Below, piece by piece: positions 22,122 to 36,221 of a stretch of DNA of 64,000 bases. Positions within the stretch are counted from its first letter, which is position 1; every line of letters begins with the position of its first letter. Source of the DNA: Macrobrachium rosenbergii (Eukaryota; Arthropoda; Malacostraca; Decapoda; Palaemonidae). The position numbers and the translations under genes were made by a program. The DNA lies in assembly GCF_040412425.1 (NCBI RefSeq), contig NC_089766.1, forward strand, positions 47,740,797 through 47,804,796, in the 5' to 3' direction. Under the pieces are notes generated by a model. The model saw nothing but the letters and a program-made list of their open reading frames with translations. It made no database searches and had not been told where the DNA came from.

Positions 22122-22556
22122 ACAGTTTTTCTTTCGAGAATGGTACTTGTAGCCTCAGTTTTTCTTTCGAGAATGGTACTTGTAGCCTCAGTTTTTCTTT
22201 CGAGAGGGGTACTTGTAGCCTCAGTTTTTCTTTCGAGAGGGGTACTTGTAGCCTCAGTTTTTCTTTCGAGAGGGGTACTTGTAGCCTCAGTTATTCTTTC
22301 GAGAGGGGTACTTGTAGCCTCAGTTTTTCTTTCGAGAGGGGTACTTGTAGCCTCAGTTTTTCTTTCGAGAGGGGTACTTGTAGCCTCAGTTTTTCTTTCG
22401 AGAAGGGTACTTGTAGCCTCAGTTTTTCTTTCAAGAAGGGTACTTGTAGCCTCAGTTTTTCTTTCGAGAAGGGTACTTGTAACCTCTGTTTTTCTTTCGA
22501 GAATGGTACTTGCAGCCTCAGTTTTTTTTCGAGAAGGGTACTTGCAGCCACTGTTT
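22122..22556. repeat. 30-bp minisatellite, about 14 units
   Basis: The unit is TTTTTCTTTCGAGAGGGGTA followed by CTTGTAGCCTCAG, with small variants (GAATGG, GAAGGG). Because 30 is a multiple of three, frames stay open through the array on both strands (for example LERKTEATST repeated on the minus strand). I take this as a by-product of the repeat rather than a gene. Confidence 0.9.
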
Positions 22557-23040
22557 CCCACATACTTGATACATATAGTTTATTGTATTGATCTTTATAG
22601 CTAAGTTTGTATGCAGCAATAGTAAAGGTGTTGACAGCTTGCAATTTCCACAATCGTATAACCTGATGTCTTTGAAACATTTTCTGAGTGGTCTCTCAGC
22701 AGTACACTAGAAATGGTTGCTGGATCACCTGCCCTAAAAAAAATTGAATCATGCGTATGATTTTTCATGAGTTAGGCAATTTTTCTCCATCTCACGCCAT
22801 CATGGTAAGGTCTCGGCTCGAACGACGAAACCTGCGTTGGATTCAAGTTGAACTGAGGAGTATGGGCACATTCCCCAAAATCCAGTATGCCTCTTTTGAC
22901 CTAAGCAGTGAATTATGTACCTAGTTGTTTGTTGGTTGTTGTAGGTTACAGTTGAGGTAGAGAGAGAGAAACTATCAAAATTTATAGTACCTTCAAATGA
23001 AGGACCATGGCTAGGTGATCCTCATCCACAGAAACCTGCC
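22557..23040. other. Unique DNA, no gene seen
   Basis: A weak tRNA-like stretch near 22808-22850 (GGTAAGGTCTCGG...GGATTCAAG) is too degenerate to call. Confidence 0.4.
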
Positions 23041-23042
23041 AT

Positions 23043-23045
<3 letters not shown>

Positions 23046-23131
<86 letters not shown>

Positions 23132-23167
23132 TGCTTGGCCTTTGGCCTAAGTCCTGTATTCAATTCA

Positions 23168-23231
<64 letters not shown>
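23046..23231. repeat. CT microsatellite interrupted by a SINE-like tail fragment
   Basis: CT runs (23046-23127 and 23170-23231) flank GTGCTTGGCCTTTGGCCTAA, the 3' end of the Ctg-caac SINE-like family. Confidence 0.9.
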
Positions 23232-23235
<4 letters not shown>

Positions 23236-23826
23236 ATGCTGAGAATTTTGGTTCTTAATTTAGTTCAAATACTTTTATTATTGTTTATCAATTCATGAAG
23301 TTGTCGTGGTCTTTGTGTTTATCAATTCATGAAGTTCTCATGGTCCTACAAAGATTGAAACGTAGGTGATTTCCTGGTTGTGGTTAATTTCCTTGTACTT
23401 GCCCAGTTTTTTTTCAAGAAGAAATATTTTCCTTCGAGACTTGAGTTTGGACACTTATCAGATAGTCTAAATCTTTGTGCTCCTTTATTTTGGCCCAGTT
23501 GAAGCACTCACTTTTTGTCAAGTAGTTTCTGACACTTAAATTCTTCATTTTCTTTTTGATTTACATTACACTGGGATCAACTGTGCACTTCATTCATGTA
23601 TTGTTTAATTTCCAAAGCATTTGTGTCTGTCTAAAGTTCAAGTTATATTGTAAAGAAATCTGTAAACCTAGTTATTTGACTTTCCATAAGGCATCGTGCT
23701 TACCCCATACAAAAATGGGAATAAAAGCACGTTAAAAGAAGAAAGAAGAATAGCATTGAAATTATGAGGCTCAAACTTTATTGTAAAGTATGTCTAGGGC
23801 AGAGAGGTAAGTCCCATTGATTTCTA
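23232..23826. other. Unique DNA with a small direct duplication
   Basis: TATCAATTCATGAAGTT is repeated at about 23286 and 23319. No gene seen. Confidence 0.5.
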
Positions 23827-24010
23827 ACCTCTAAATCTGTTGTCAGAGTAGGCTGGACCTCGTACCTCTAAATCTGTTGTCAGAGTAGGCTGGACCTCGC
23901 ACCTCTAAATCTGTTGTCAGAGTAGGCTGGACCTCGTACCTCTAAATCTGTTGTCAGAGTAGGCTGGACCTCGTACCTCTAAATCTGTTGTCAGAGTAGG
24001 CTGGACCGAA
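23827..24010. repeat. 37-bp tandem repeat, 5 units
   Basis: The unit ACCTCTAAATCTGTTGTCAG plus AGTAGGCTGGACCTCGT is repeated almost without change (one T/C difference). High identity suggests recent expansion. Confidence 0.95.
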
Positions 24011-27000
24011 ACCAGCATGGCCACTGTATCCTTGAGTCTCCCTATCGTTATAATTATATTTATACAACAGCTTAATGAAGCTATAGAGTTTTTCTTTCTA
24101 GATGTGCTGGAATTGCACGAAGGATTTATTTTTAAATAAATATGAGGTCAAGGTCTGAGCAGGACGAATCCAGGCTATATAGTGTACCACAAATTAAGAA
24201 GAGGTCATGGGTACCAGATGATAAGCTAAAGAAGTGCTCCTGGGGTACAGAGAGATTTCAAAGAACATTTTCTGCTGTGTACAGTGTGCCAAACAAGACT
24301 ATGTAGCCAGTAACCTCCCGTGGGGTTGAGTAGCCCATGACGTCCCTACCCCCTTTTTTTATATACAATATACTGTATCTCATCTTCTCTTCCAAGGGAC
24401 TTGAAAGATGGTATTTTTTCACCTTGTAGCAAAATTTCTCTTTAGGTGAATGGTATTTCTTGTACGTTTGGTGGGGTGAATGTTTCATAGCCAGTCGCAT
24501 ATTGAGTGGAGTTGGCAAGTGTATCCTTTATACTGAGTGCTCTTATTTGTTTAAAATAATAAAGGGCTGAAAAGATTATACTAGTACCTTTTGGCTTCTT
24601 ATTGTTTGTGTTTTTGTGTAAGATTTTGCTAAACTGTCATTGGATGTATACAGTCGTAAAGAAATGTACTGCAGTGATATACTCGGTAGTGAGATTGATA
24701 GTTTACAACCAGAACATTACAGTTTGTGAATTTTTTTTTTTTTTGCAGAGTGAGTAGAAGTTTTTGTGGCAGTTTCATTTTTTGTCAGCCATACGACAAA
24801 CTTATTGTTCAAGGAATTGTTTTACCTTTAAATTATTTCCTTTCATCCGAATGATGTTTTTTTGTCGAAATGTTTGCTCTTGTGAATCTCATTTTACGAA
24901 CGTATGTTAACGTGGTGTCCGTCGTGAGATGTGCCCGAGTGATTTGCTTTCCATGTCCCCAGAAGGTAACGTTGTCAGTGAGCTTTAATTTTGGATTGCT
25001 TTTTTGGAATTGCACAACTGGATAGTATCTTGTTTGTAAACACAGTGGCAATGGTTCCGTCGCCAGTGGTATTTTCCTTACAAATTCATTTTACTTTGAC
25101 TGGTATTTTCATCAGTTACAATCGGATTTCAGTTAGTGTCAGTGCTGAGGAAGTCTGTCAAAGATTTAGGCTATGCATCGTAAATACACCTCACTCTGAT
25201 ACAGTATTTAGGTTTATTTAATGTTATTTAAAAGTGATGTACATACATGTATGTTATGCAACCGTAGATGTAGAATGGGTGATACTTATTTATTTAAACT
25301 GAATTCCACTATGTACCATGTCTGGGTAGAGGGTGGTTGGGAAGGGAAGGGGATTGTAGCATTAAACTAAGATTGGCTGTCATGACAGGTTGAAGAGGGC
25401 GCCTTCTATCGATGTCCATTTTGCAGCGGAAGGGAACTCGGGTTGCGTTCCGTCGGCCGCGGTGACAAACCCCTTTCTTTTGTAGAACGACCCATTTTGT
25501 GAAGCGTTGCTGCACCGTGTTCTGGAATGCAGCCGAGTTCCCCAGGCTGGGAATGTGTCGTCCTTTTAGGAGGTTCCTATAGTAGTGCTTTACAAAATTC
25601 CAAAACATTTTTTTTTTTTTAATTTGCACTGTATATTTGAATAGTCTATATCATACTATATACTGTAGGTAGTTTCAAAACCTCTTTGACTTTAGAGAGA
25701 GAGAAGAAGCAACGGTCTTCGTTTCCTAGTGCTATATATGTCATCCCAGTATGCCATAGTTCAAATTTTTGAACATTATTTATTAGCGTCAATGATGTCT
25801 TTTAACTTTATTTTTAACCTGGTAAACACATACATGTACATATATGTATATTGTATTTTAAGGACAGGTGTAGCGCCTAGCTCCAGTCTATGTCTCGCGG
25901 TTTGTCAAGGTGGGAAAATCACAAGTTAGCATCTTTTTGGGGGTTAAGTCATTCGTGTATAAATTGTAAATTGTACAGGATGTCTGTGACACGCTGGGAT
26001 GCAGTACTTTGTAATCAGCAAACTACAGTAGTTTCAAGTGTTAGTGTCAGATAAGAGGACTGTTTTATAAAATAAGAATGAACTATGTAGTCGTTAGTTA
26101 AAACTGTACGGGCCCTCTGAAGTCGTCATTTCTCTTAATATTATTTTTGTGTAACTACTCGGGACGCATCCTGAAGTGTCCTGCTAAAAAGCATCAGCAA
26201 ATATTAGAATGAGAAAAAGGGTCCTTCATTCATACGCCGTCTTTTGATTTTTCACAGTGAATTGCAGTTTGCTCTTTTCATATTTATTGCCACCAAAAGA
26301 TTTCCTTGTAATATTTACTGATGTAGATTCCTCAAGTGAAAAAAATTCTTTTTTTTTTGTTGAATTAATTCCTGTATATCTTTTGTTGAATAAATTTTCA
26401 TTTTTATATTAAACTTTGTTCATTAACCACACCGCGGCGTTGCTGATAGTGTTGAGTACCGTACACTGTTGCACGTTTCTCTCCTGCGGAGTTGAGTACT
26501 TGAAGTTTGTACAGTTCTTGAAAAACTAAAAATGGCTCTCTTTGAGGTCATTGTGGCATTCTTTATGGTGTTCCTACTTATCTTGGTTCATTTTTCAGTT
26601 ATGTCAGAACATTTCTTGTGGGTGAGCCTGTGGAAGCTCAGAAATAATTTGATAGTCTCTAAAACTAATTTCTATAAAGGTAGGAAAACCTTACTCGTAT
26701 GTTTTGGTATTTTAACTTACGCATTTACGTCTGGAAGATGAGAGATTCGTGGAAGTGAAGGCACTGCGAAGAAGGGAATGGCACAGTTTCACAGAGGCCC
26801 TTGTAGTAAGTGGCATTATAAGCAATGATTATGGGTTCAAGCACCACAACACGGCAGTTTTACTTTTCAGCGTCTAGCTTAATTTTACAACAGATTTTGG
26901 TGGTTTTCTAAAAAGAAATATGTCTTGTATTTATCTTTTCAACCCTTATCTGTAGGTCAGGACAGTTTCAATATATTTATGTTGATTCTTACAAGTAAAT

Positions 27001-30000
27001 GGTTGTAGGGGCTACTTTCTTCAGTGAATTTAATACTGATGACATATCAGTGAGTTGCTTCTGTTTAGTTAGGAAGTCTTGGAGAAAATGTATTAAAGGA
27101 GTCGACTGTTGGTTGCTGTTGGAGAGGCAGAGGTCAGTTTTGATATTTTAGGATGTGTTCCTATAAATATACAAACCATTTGAACATTAGAGAATCAACA
27201 AAAAAATTTGTAAAAGAAAGCATATTGATTCCAGGTGAGAGATTTACCCTTCCTTAATCAGTTTTTAGGATTGATTTATGTGATGTAGTCGAGCTTCTCC
27301 AGTTACTGTTTCGCTTTTTAAAAATTTCTCGTTCCAAAGTTTCTTTGTATTTTAGGACACTCGTCCCTCAGTGAATGTCCTTAGTGTTTTGTTGCAAACC
27401 TGTCTTTGATGTTAATTTCCCCAGAGATTTGTTGTTTCAGCTCTAAGGTGCATAGGTATTGGTGTGCATGGGTAAGAAGTCCACACAATTGAGCTGATGG
27501 AGAAGCTACCAGCGCAGTTACTAAGGTTCTGTCTGTCGTATGTTAATCTTTATGCCTGGTAAAGTTGACGTGCACTTGAAAAAATGTCCCTTGAAAGTAA
27601 GTTGATCCCAACTCCGATTGGTCGCAGATGTTTGACCCAAGGAAACTGGATAAATAGCCGGTGAGGACCAGTCCCAGAATGTAGGTTACTAACACTTGAA
27701 ATGTTTCATGTGGTCAAGTCTTCAACTAGTGACAAAATTGATGAGCTCTGGGAAGTTTCCTTAAAGAGTTTTTCAGAACCTTCAACATTTTGAGTTTGTT
27801 CAATCACTAAATTTGTAAGGAATTGGAATTTATTAAATAATTTTGATTTATACTGCATTTAGAACAAACCCTTTGGACCAGCCATGTGGGAGTTAAGAAT
27901 GTTGACACATTGTTATGGTTAAACTGTTTAGATTGTAATATATATAGTTAATCTTTTTTTGGGCATTCTTTGGATGAAGTGTGAGTGTATGTGCTGATGT
28001 AGATCACTACTGTAAAGTTAACTTTTTTTTATTTATTTGAATGAATTCAGCAAGTTTGTGTCTATTGCATTGGGGTCCTAGTTTGAACTGTTGTGTGTAC
28101 TTAGTTGGAGGGAGGTGCCATGTTTCCTTAGGCTTTCCCCGACCTGTGTTCACAACTTGCATTTGAGCAAATTAATCAAGAGAATTGATGATATATTTGC
28201 CTTTCCTTGCACGTGGAGCAGCCTTCTGTACTGCGTCAGCAGCCACTACACGACCAATTAATCTGTTTTCCCCTGGACCCCTTTTGTACTCCAGTCCATC
28301 AAAGTAACTACAGTAATCTTTCCACTTTTTACAATTACTTAAACAGCTTCCAGCTTCCATCACCATCTCTTATCATAGCATAGTCCACTGCATATTTTTT
28401 CTGTTCACTCCCAAGTTGTTCCTCGTGTTTCTGCCACTGTAGGCCTACTTTTGCTCCTTCTAGACAGTACAGAAACGACTCGCCAGCCTTCTACAGGCCT
28501 AGGTGTCACTGTGAAGACGCTAATTACCAAGTGTAGGCACATATATACATTATCATCATCATAACCGTTCTTTAAAACAGATTTTAATGCTGAGAACTAC
28601 CTGGTGGCCAGGTTAGAGAGCCCGTTGGAAGGGACTTCTGTGATTATTTCCATCAATGAAGAGGACTTGATTTATAAAATGTGTGTCTCTGTTCAAGGGA
28701 TTGTAACCCATCAATATTGGGTGTTTTGCTTCTGCCAATTTACAGCTTGGGTCATTTTATCAGTGGTTATGATCATGATGAAGAGGTGCTATGGCCATAG
28801 GACTACAGCAGTAGAGTACTCGGGTAAATGTGGTGTACAGGAATTCATGAATGCAGGGGTTTTTCGATATATGTTAACCCTTACAGGAAGTGAGTGGGTA
28901 TTCAGGTATCCTAGGATTATTCATCGTCAGAGAAGGGTGCTCGGGTAAATATGGTGCATGGGAATTCATGAAATGGTGGGGTTTTTCAATACTGAATTTA
29001 TAACACTTCTCAGAATTTTTTTGGGATATTAATCTTGCCATTCAGTGCAGCCAGATTTTGTTGTTGGATTTACATGAAGAAAAGTAAGTTATACAATTCA
29101 GGAGTTTGTTCATGTGTTTGTGAAGAGTTAATTCTTTTAAGAGTATTTTTGGAGACACTTGGTCGTCACATGAAGTTACAGGTCTGGTGAGTTTTTGTGG
29201 AAATTTATCTTTAAAAGGTACTGCTATGCATTTGAATCTATTGCTTACTGTTTTGTAAGCCGATTCCTGTGCTTTTTAGGTATCAGATTCTAGTGGCGAT
29301 CAAGGTTTTTCGTGTGATGTGCAACAGTGCAATATAACCATTTGTATATTTATGAGGTCCCCAGTCACTGACCTTCAGTGGAAGGTAGCTCTGAATGTTC
29401 TGTATAGAACCATCGGTCAGTGCATAACTATTAATACCAAATTTGAATATTTAGGGAGCTTCAGATTACATAATGAACTACGAGAATTTTAAACAATCAT
29501 TGATGTAAGAACTAGTATGGAGAGTGATGCAGATGTTGAATTCTGTAAGAAGGATGTACAGAGTTCAATTTTTTTGTCTCAAGTAGTGTATCTTTTGTGA
29601 CCTGAACTGGGAAAGTATCCTGACTTACAGGTTGAGAGCATCCAGTGGTTCTACTAAGATACAGTGCAGGAAAAGCCCTTTAGCCCAACCACATCTTTAA
29701 CAGGTACTGTAGAAGTTTTTCATGGGAATCAGGAAGATTTGCTGAAGGAGAAGGCTAAGTCTATATGATTAGGATCTTTGTCACTCTGACGTTATAGTAC
29801 GCAGTGATGACTGTCAGCACAAACTCTTGTCAGACATATTGCACCATCAGAGCAGAACCATTTTTGTTTTTTCCTTGTAATTCCACATTTTTATTTGAAA
29901 ATTGTTACCATTCCCCATGAACCAGTATTTTATGATTGTTTTTAGTATTTTATGATTGTTTCTTCAGGCAGGTCGATTGGATAACTTTACTTCTTGGAGT

Positions 30001-30650
30001 TAAAGTACAGAGGCAGTCGCCTAAGATGCTAGAAGTTTCTTAGCTTCATAATTATTTGTGGTATGGACTGATTAGGTGAAAATGTCGTGATTAACTGTTG
30101 GGAAGCTGGATAATGATCAGCTACTGTTGTCAAGTTCTAGATCCATGGTATGCCTTCATGGAAAGTGGGTGCACACGAATTTGTGAGAGCTTGTAACGTC
30201 ATTGTTTCAAGTACAGTTTATAATGTATGAATTTCTTGTGATTCCTCCATATTCTTCCCAGTTGAGGTTTTTGCCTCTTGAAATCGAAGATATGTTACCC
30301 ATTAGTTCTTTTTTTGTGTGTCATTTTGTGTTATGTGTTTTTTTAGGGCTTACTATTGCTTGGAATATCGTAAGTCCTACCCAAGGAAATGCGCGCACTT
30401 TACTGAACACTTGGTTAAAATTACGGTTGTTATTGTTGATTGTGACAAGCATGTTCTCTTGCAAACACGATTCCACAAAACGGAATTGCCTATTTATGGA
30501 AAAGACGAAGTAACAAAAAGAGGTGATATTTAATACTGGCCGTATGAAAATCGAAACCCGACGCCACGGCACAGTTCAAGGTACAAGGACATTTATAGTC
30601 CTATGTTCTTGACCCACCACGAGACAACTAAACTCGCCCCCTAAGATGAC
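24011..30650. other. Long unique stretch without a recognisable gene
   Basis: About 6.6 kb with few interspersed repeats. Short frames (for example 26532-26741, hydrophobic; 28604-28948) show no domain I know. A direct duplication of about 52 bp is present (28819-28871 and 28938-28990, GAATTCATGAA core). AATAAA at 26389-26394 could be a poly(A) signal. Part of this may be the 3' UTR of paralogue 1. Confidence 0.4.
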
Positions 30651-30651
30651 C

Positions 30652-30922
30652 TCTCCGTAGGAGGTTAGTACCGTCAGTGCACCTCGTGCGGTGCACTGTA
30701 AGCATTACCAAGGTTCCTTTTACTGTACCTCCTTTCAAATATTCTTTCTTCCATCTTACTTTCCACCCTCTCCTAACAATTGATTCATAGTGCAACTGCA
30801 AAAGATTTTCCTCTTGTTACACCTTTCAAACTTTTACTGTGAGTTTCCTTTTCTGAGCTGAATGACCTCATATGGTCCCAGTGCTTGGCCTTTGGCCTAA
30901 ATTCTATATTCATTTCAGTCCC
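30652..30922 (+). mobile_element. SINE-like repeat (Ctg-caac family)
   Basis: The head CCGTAGGAGGTTAGTACCGT and the GTGCACCTCGTGCGGTGCAC hairpin are present. The CTAGCTGCAACC section is deleted, then GTACCTCCTTTCAAATATTC through GGCCTTTGGCCTAAATTCTA follow. Confidence 0.8.
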
Positions 30923-31479
30923 TGAGATGACCTGGGCGTTACAGTCGTAGGTAACAGTAATCAGTTAAACCAGTAAAGTTGCAAATGGCCTTCAATTGAA
31001 ATGACAGCAATTGTCCTAAGAGCTAAGATACGCCATGTTCACAGATGGCTTATTTGAGCTGAAAATCTATTAACTAGCTGTTTGTTCATTGCAGGCAACT
31101 GAAATATATTTGTACCTTCATAAGAAAGGTTGTATCTCATGCCGTATGTAGCTAATTAAGGAATTCCCAGTAGGTTCCTTCTATATCCTTTGAAAAGGAG
31201 GAATTATTATTATTATTGAAGCAGAAGAGAATGGCAGTGAAAAGATAGCAATGCAGAGCTGGTTAAAAAAAAAGAAAAATGCATATATACGGAAAAATAG
31301 GTCGTGGGGAAAATGGAGTGACCAAAATCTCCCATACAACTTGGGTTACCTCTCAAACGTGCGCGCGCGCATACATACATACACGCATATACATTATATA
31401 TATAATTTTTTCTCGAGGAACCCATAGACAACCACTTGAATTGTCAAAGTGAGAAACGTCATCCTCAGAACTGAAGTGT
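30923..31479. other. Unique DNA, no gene seen
   Basis: A short CG/CA-rich run near 31360-31400 is the only feature. Confidence 0.45.
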
Positions 31480-33330
31480 GGGAAGCATTATTCAACGTGG
31501 GCACCGAAACGGCCCACGGCGGTGCCTGGGCTACCGTCCGGGGGCAGTGTATATGGCGCCCCCTTTTGTAGGGCAAGTCCCCCCTACAAGCCCCCAAAGA
31601 AAACTTGCATTAGAAAACGATGGTTAATTCAGTGCTACCAACGCCGAGCGGCGAGTCCTGTGACCTCCAGTGTCTGTTGTGTAGAGTGAGAAGGGCCGAG
31701 ACCTTCTTGAGGCTACCTCTTCGTCGCCCCTTTTTTTCCACCGCTGTCAACAATGCAGGGCGAGTAGCCATGCACAGGAGGCTGCTTCGATAGCGGGACT
31801 ACTCGACCAGCACCAGGGAATTTGGCGGCATCAGGTACGGACGTGGAGAATAATCTCCGCTTACTATTTCTGTCTGGTCCCACACTTGTTCCAAGTCAAA
31901 AGCTCCTCCACGCGATGTTCGTTCGTCGTCGGTCGTGCCTGGAGCCGTTGCCTGTTGACGCGAGCATGTTTACGTAATTGGGGATTGGGTCGTTCCCGTG
32001 GCAGTGCCTCGTCATTTGTCATATTTTGCTGGCAAAAAGAAGCCGTGGCAGGCAGGCATAGACGTTGTGTGTACGTGTGTGTGTGTGTAAGATCTTTGTA
32101 GTAACGATCGGGCGGTGGGGGCTCTGGCAACAACAGGCCCTGGCCTCTGTCAGCGCAGTTCTCCTCCCCTCCCTCCCCCCTCTCTTCCTCTCCCCCTCTT
32201 CCCTCAACCCCATGCTATTTGGGGGGACAGGGAGGAGAGAGGAGCTTTGGCTGAGGGAGAGGGAGAGAGAGAGAGGAGAGGGCGCCTTGTTCCGGGGAGG
32301 GACCTGGGACGCAGAAGGGCCCTGGGAGAAACCAATAGGTTCTCGTTGCCAGATGCGCAACGCATTTCGCCCCTTCGTTTGAATTTATTAGAAGTTAACG
32401 TTTCCCTCTTCGTAACGCGACGCAGTGTCATGCACCGTGCACAGGCGCCCCTCCATTCTCACGTGCGTGGAAGTTGATTGAAACTCCGCAAGCAACTTAT
32501 TAACGCTTCTTTTCGCCGTCGTCGCTTGTATTTTAATGGCTTGTGTACCAGCTGTATGATAATGTTTCCCCTGTAGGGTTGGAAGAGGGGGAGGGGTGGG
32601 GTGGGAGGGTAGGGGCCAGATGTGGCGGGTTCTATTGTCTCGTTTTTTCTCATTAACCATTTGATACTTTTTATATATATATTTATATAAACCATTACAG
32701 CAATGCCCCGTGTCCGTGAATGCAGGCACGACTCTTGACTTATCGGCGTATGGTGCAGGAAGGCAGGGGTGCCTCCGGGGTTGGAACACCTGGGGGGGGT
32801 GGGGGTGGGGGGAGGGAGGATGGATGTCTTGTCTACCTTCTCATACTGTTGTGTCATCATGCAGTCATTATGAACATTAATTTAGCATCATTTCCAAAAC
32901 AGAACCTCGTTTAAACCCGAGAGGAAAGCCGTTTGAGACTTCGAGAAAGCCACCTTGCGCCGAATGCGACTTCGGGACGTTTTATAATAACGCATCTACT
33001 TGCGGAGAAATTGTTTGATACTGTCCAAAATTTACAGTCTTGCTCCCTTCCTCCCTCTCTCCAGCCCGCCCTTCCTCTCTCTCTCCCTCTGTCTCCCTCT
33101 CTCTCTCTTCCCGGGGCTCGGTTACACATACCCGGTACTTACACGCTAGTGTGTACGCCGTTTGCACACACACACACACACACGTATAACTTACACACAC
33201 ACACACACACCCCGCCGACATTCAAAGAGCTTTTCGCCCGAAATATTGATTTATCTTCGAGTTGGGAGTTGCGTTTTCTTCATTGTCACGACTGGGTCGT
33301 CGTCGTAGTCTCATGTTTTGGGAATGTCTA
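31480..33330. promoter_or_regulatory. CpG-rich, CT/GA-tract region, candidate promoter upstream of paralogue 2
   Basis: The stretch has raised CpG, few interspersed repeats, a polypyrimidine block (32162-32212), a GA tract (32255-32282), another CT block (33036-33112) and CA runs (33164-33212). Several short frames exist, but none resembles a protein I recognise. It could hold the unlocated first exon of paralogue 2, about 11 kb upstream of its coding exon. No splice donor stands out strongly. Confidence 0.25.
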
Positions 33331-33514
33331 ATTTATTCGGCGTAGACAGACAAGACGTTACTTCTTAGTGGAAATGTTCCGTTGAAGCCTCACGTCTTTG
33401 TGTCTGATTTTGCGGTATTGCTTGCATGGAAGCTGCGTGGATAACGTAGTAACTCGTTCGCTTCGAAGTAGTTTTCGTTTTTGGGAATTTCACGATGATG
33501 ATGATGATGTTTTC

Positions 33515-33515
33515 C

Positions 33516-33573
<58 letters not shown>
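33515..33573. repeat. ATT microsatellite
   Basis: An uninterrupted ATT run, preceded by a GATGATGATGATGATG run at 33494-33509. No LINE 3' end is visible beside it. Confidence 0.9.
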
Positions 33574-36221
33574 GACGCCTTTGTTGTTGGTAGTGACTCT
33601 GCTCTTGAGAAAAGTGCGGGAATTCTTTCTCTCTTGGATTAAAATGTTGCCGTGCCTGACAATTTATTTATCACGTCTCGCATATTCAAAAAACGCAGAA
33701 TACTCGCTCACGGAGAGAAAGAGAAAGAGAGAGAAAGAGAGATAGAGATATAGAGATAGAGAGCAACCTGTCGAGTTCCTAGTCACGCCGGTAACAGTCA
33801 ATTATTGCCCTCGTAAGTCAAGGTTGTGCAAGGTTAGGCTATGAATTATTCCATGCAATGACTGTTGATTTGGTAGTCCCAGGTCAGGTGTCAAATGCTT
33901 CTCGGTAGAGTGCATGCATGCACGCATGCAGTACCCATCACATATCAGCAGCCTCTCGATTAAATCTCTTTTGTGCGTATGGTTGTGAGAGAGAGGTTGA
34001 GGCATTTCCGACTGACTCACAGAAAGATGAATTAGGATTCCCTTTGAATCAGCTGCCGTGTCATGGAGATTTTTGGGAAGGTTTCGGAAGGCCCAGCACA
34101 GCGTGGAATCTTTTTGGTGGTCAGGCTGGTTATTTGATTGATTTCAGTCTGGAAACTCTTAAAAAGTTTTTGGTATGTTTGAGCTCTCATATTAGAGAAT
34201 ATCTTATTCGTTTAAAGTCGATTAGCATAGAATGCAGACTGAATTATCTAATGAATGATTTCAACATCCTGCATATTTTGCGATCTAGTAACTTTGTACT
34301 GCTTTTGCCTCTTGAACTGTTTTTGAGTGTATGGAATAGACAGTGTCTGTAGGTGTTGTAGGGTGTAATTGCCAAATTACATTAATTTAGTGTAATATGC
34401 ACTTGGTAGGGGTTTTCGTGTATAAGGGCCCCTAATATTTCGTATGCACGGAAGCTCTCGTTCATTGTACCTGGATATTATTAGTAGGGGAGTTTAGTAT
34501 CCGAACTCTTGAAAAGCTATATATTAACCAGGTAGGCTGACGGAAATGGCAAGGTAAAATTAAGTCGGTGTTGCGATATTTACGAACAACTTCTCATTTG
34601 AAGTCTTCGCTAACATCTATCAGAGTGTCGTGGCAACAGACTTCCTGTCGGTTGAATAATGATTTTGTGTCGACGTTTCCCGACGGTTTCGGTACGTACG
34701 TAAGTTTAGGTCGCATTTTTATGTATACATTTGCATTATATGTATGAGAAAAATCGAGGGGGACTCAGCGCAAGTGTATGCATCGTAAACAGTACCATAT
34801 TCTTCTTCTTCTTCGGCGGTGTATCATGGCTAAAGCTTATAGGGTCGGTGGTGGTGGAGTGGTAGAGAGAGAGCTAGGCAGGCGGCCATCCCTCCTCCTC
34901 ACCTTCCACCCTTCCTACGTTACCGCTCCCTCTCTCTCTCTCTCTCTGTCTCTCTCCCTCCGGCCCCGCGTCTCCTACGTTCCCCCTACCTCGACTTCCT
35001 CTGTCTCTCTCTCTCCCTCTCCCTCTCTCGCACCCTCTCTCTCTCTCCTCGGCACATCGGCCTTCTACTACTCCCCCGCTCTCCTAGACTCGGGCTGTGA
35101 ATTCTCAACATCAATGTGAAGAAATCTAGTTGGCCATTTCATTATGGTATTTTGACGTTCATTAGGCGTTTTTGGGTTCGGTTTTTGAGGTTTTCTGAGG
35201 GTTTTTTTCACATTTTTCGTTTCTGGTCGACGTGCAAGCAGATTTTTTTTTACAAAATGCAGTATGTACAGTATATATATGTATACGATGCATTCGTCTT
35301 ACGTAAAGGTAAAGTTCTCAAGTGGGAAGAATTTGGGTAGAAATGAGATTCGCGTCTTTAACATTTTACATACGTTCACGTTATCTATCTAGCTTTGTAT
35401 GTATATAGATAGATATGTATGCATGTATATGTATGCATATATATGGTAGAGAGATAGGGAAAGAAACTATATCTCTGTCTTCTTCATATCTCAATACGTT
35501 CCTCCTTGGTGTCTCAAGCATTCCACTATGAGCTTGAAGACATTTCACTACCACTGGGCGAAGGAATTCTTCCTCCATCCTGTTCCTATTTTTCTTTTAA
35601 TTCTACGCCTCCTGTTTTGTGGCCAAAATCCGCCCGAGTCGAAAGTTCACAATTGTTTTGTGCTCTTGCCCATTGAAATTCGTGAATGAAAATACAAGCC
35701 ACGTCGAATCCCTAACAGCGTAAAAATGGCTTCAGTCTCTTTCATGAATTTATGGGAAACGGATTGTTCATATTTATTCCTTGCACGGTTTTAGGCGTGA
35801 TGGTTTTGTTTATGAACTTGTAAGTAACTGTAATGTTGGTTTTGTTTACAAGGGCGTGAAACACACACACACACTATATATACGGTGTATATATACGTAC
35901 ATAAATATATTTATATATAAAACTGCCCTTGTTAAAGCTTTATATAATATATATAATGTATGTATATATATTTATACTGTATATATTATATATAATCTGT
36001 CCTTAGTGTTAGTTTTTTGACGTGTTATGTTATCTCCAGATATATGAGATAGAGTAGTTTTATGGAACTTTCCCTAATACCATTCATTTGTTCGTTTCTT
36101 ATGTATTTGTAAAGACTAGGTGTTTTAACGTATTTAATATAAATATATTAAGTTAAAACTAATAAGTAACGATACTCGTGGAGTGATTTTAAGAAAACTT
36201 TTTTTATGGTCAGAAAATTCA
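33574..36221. other. No gene seen; CT-rich and AT-rich simple tracts
   Basis: A CT-rich block at 34925-35050, a GA-rich block at 33714-33762, and TA-rich tracts around 35390-35450 and 35870-36000. The 144-codon frame at 33918-34352 has no recognisable domain. Confidence 0.4.

Noticed and set aside
22808..22850. tRNA- or SINE-like stretch
   Set aside because: Box matches are too weak and there is no second copy in the window.
26532..26741. 69-codon hydrophobic frame that looks like a membrane peptide
   Set aside because: AT-rich DNA readily yields hydrophobic codons; there is no other support.
31490..31620. GC-rich stretch resembling the G/C-run ends of the hAT-like element
   Set aside because: No paired ends or target duplication could be found.
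33918..34352. 144-codon frame
   Set aside because: No recognisable domain, no splice or start support, and length within what chance allows in 64 kb.
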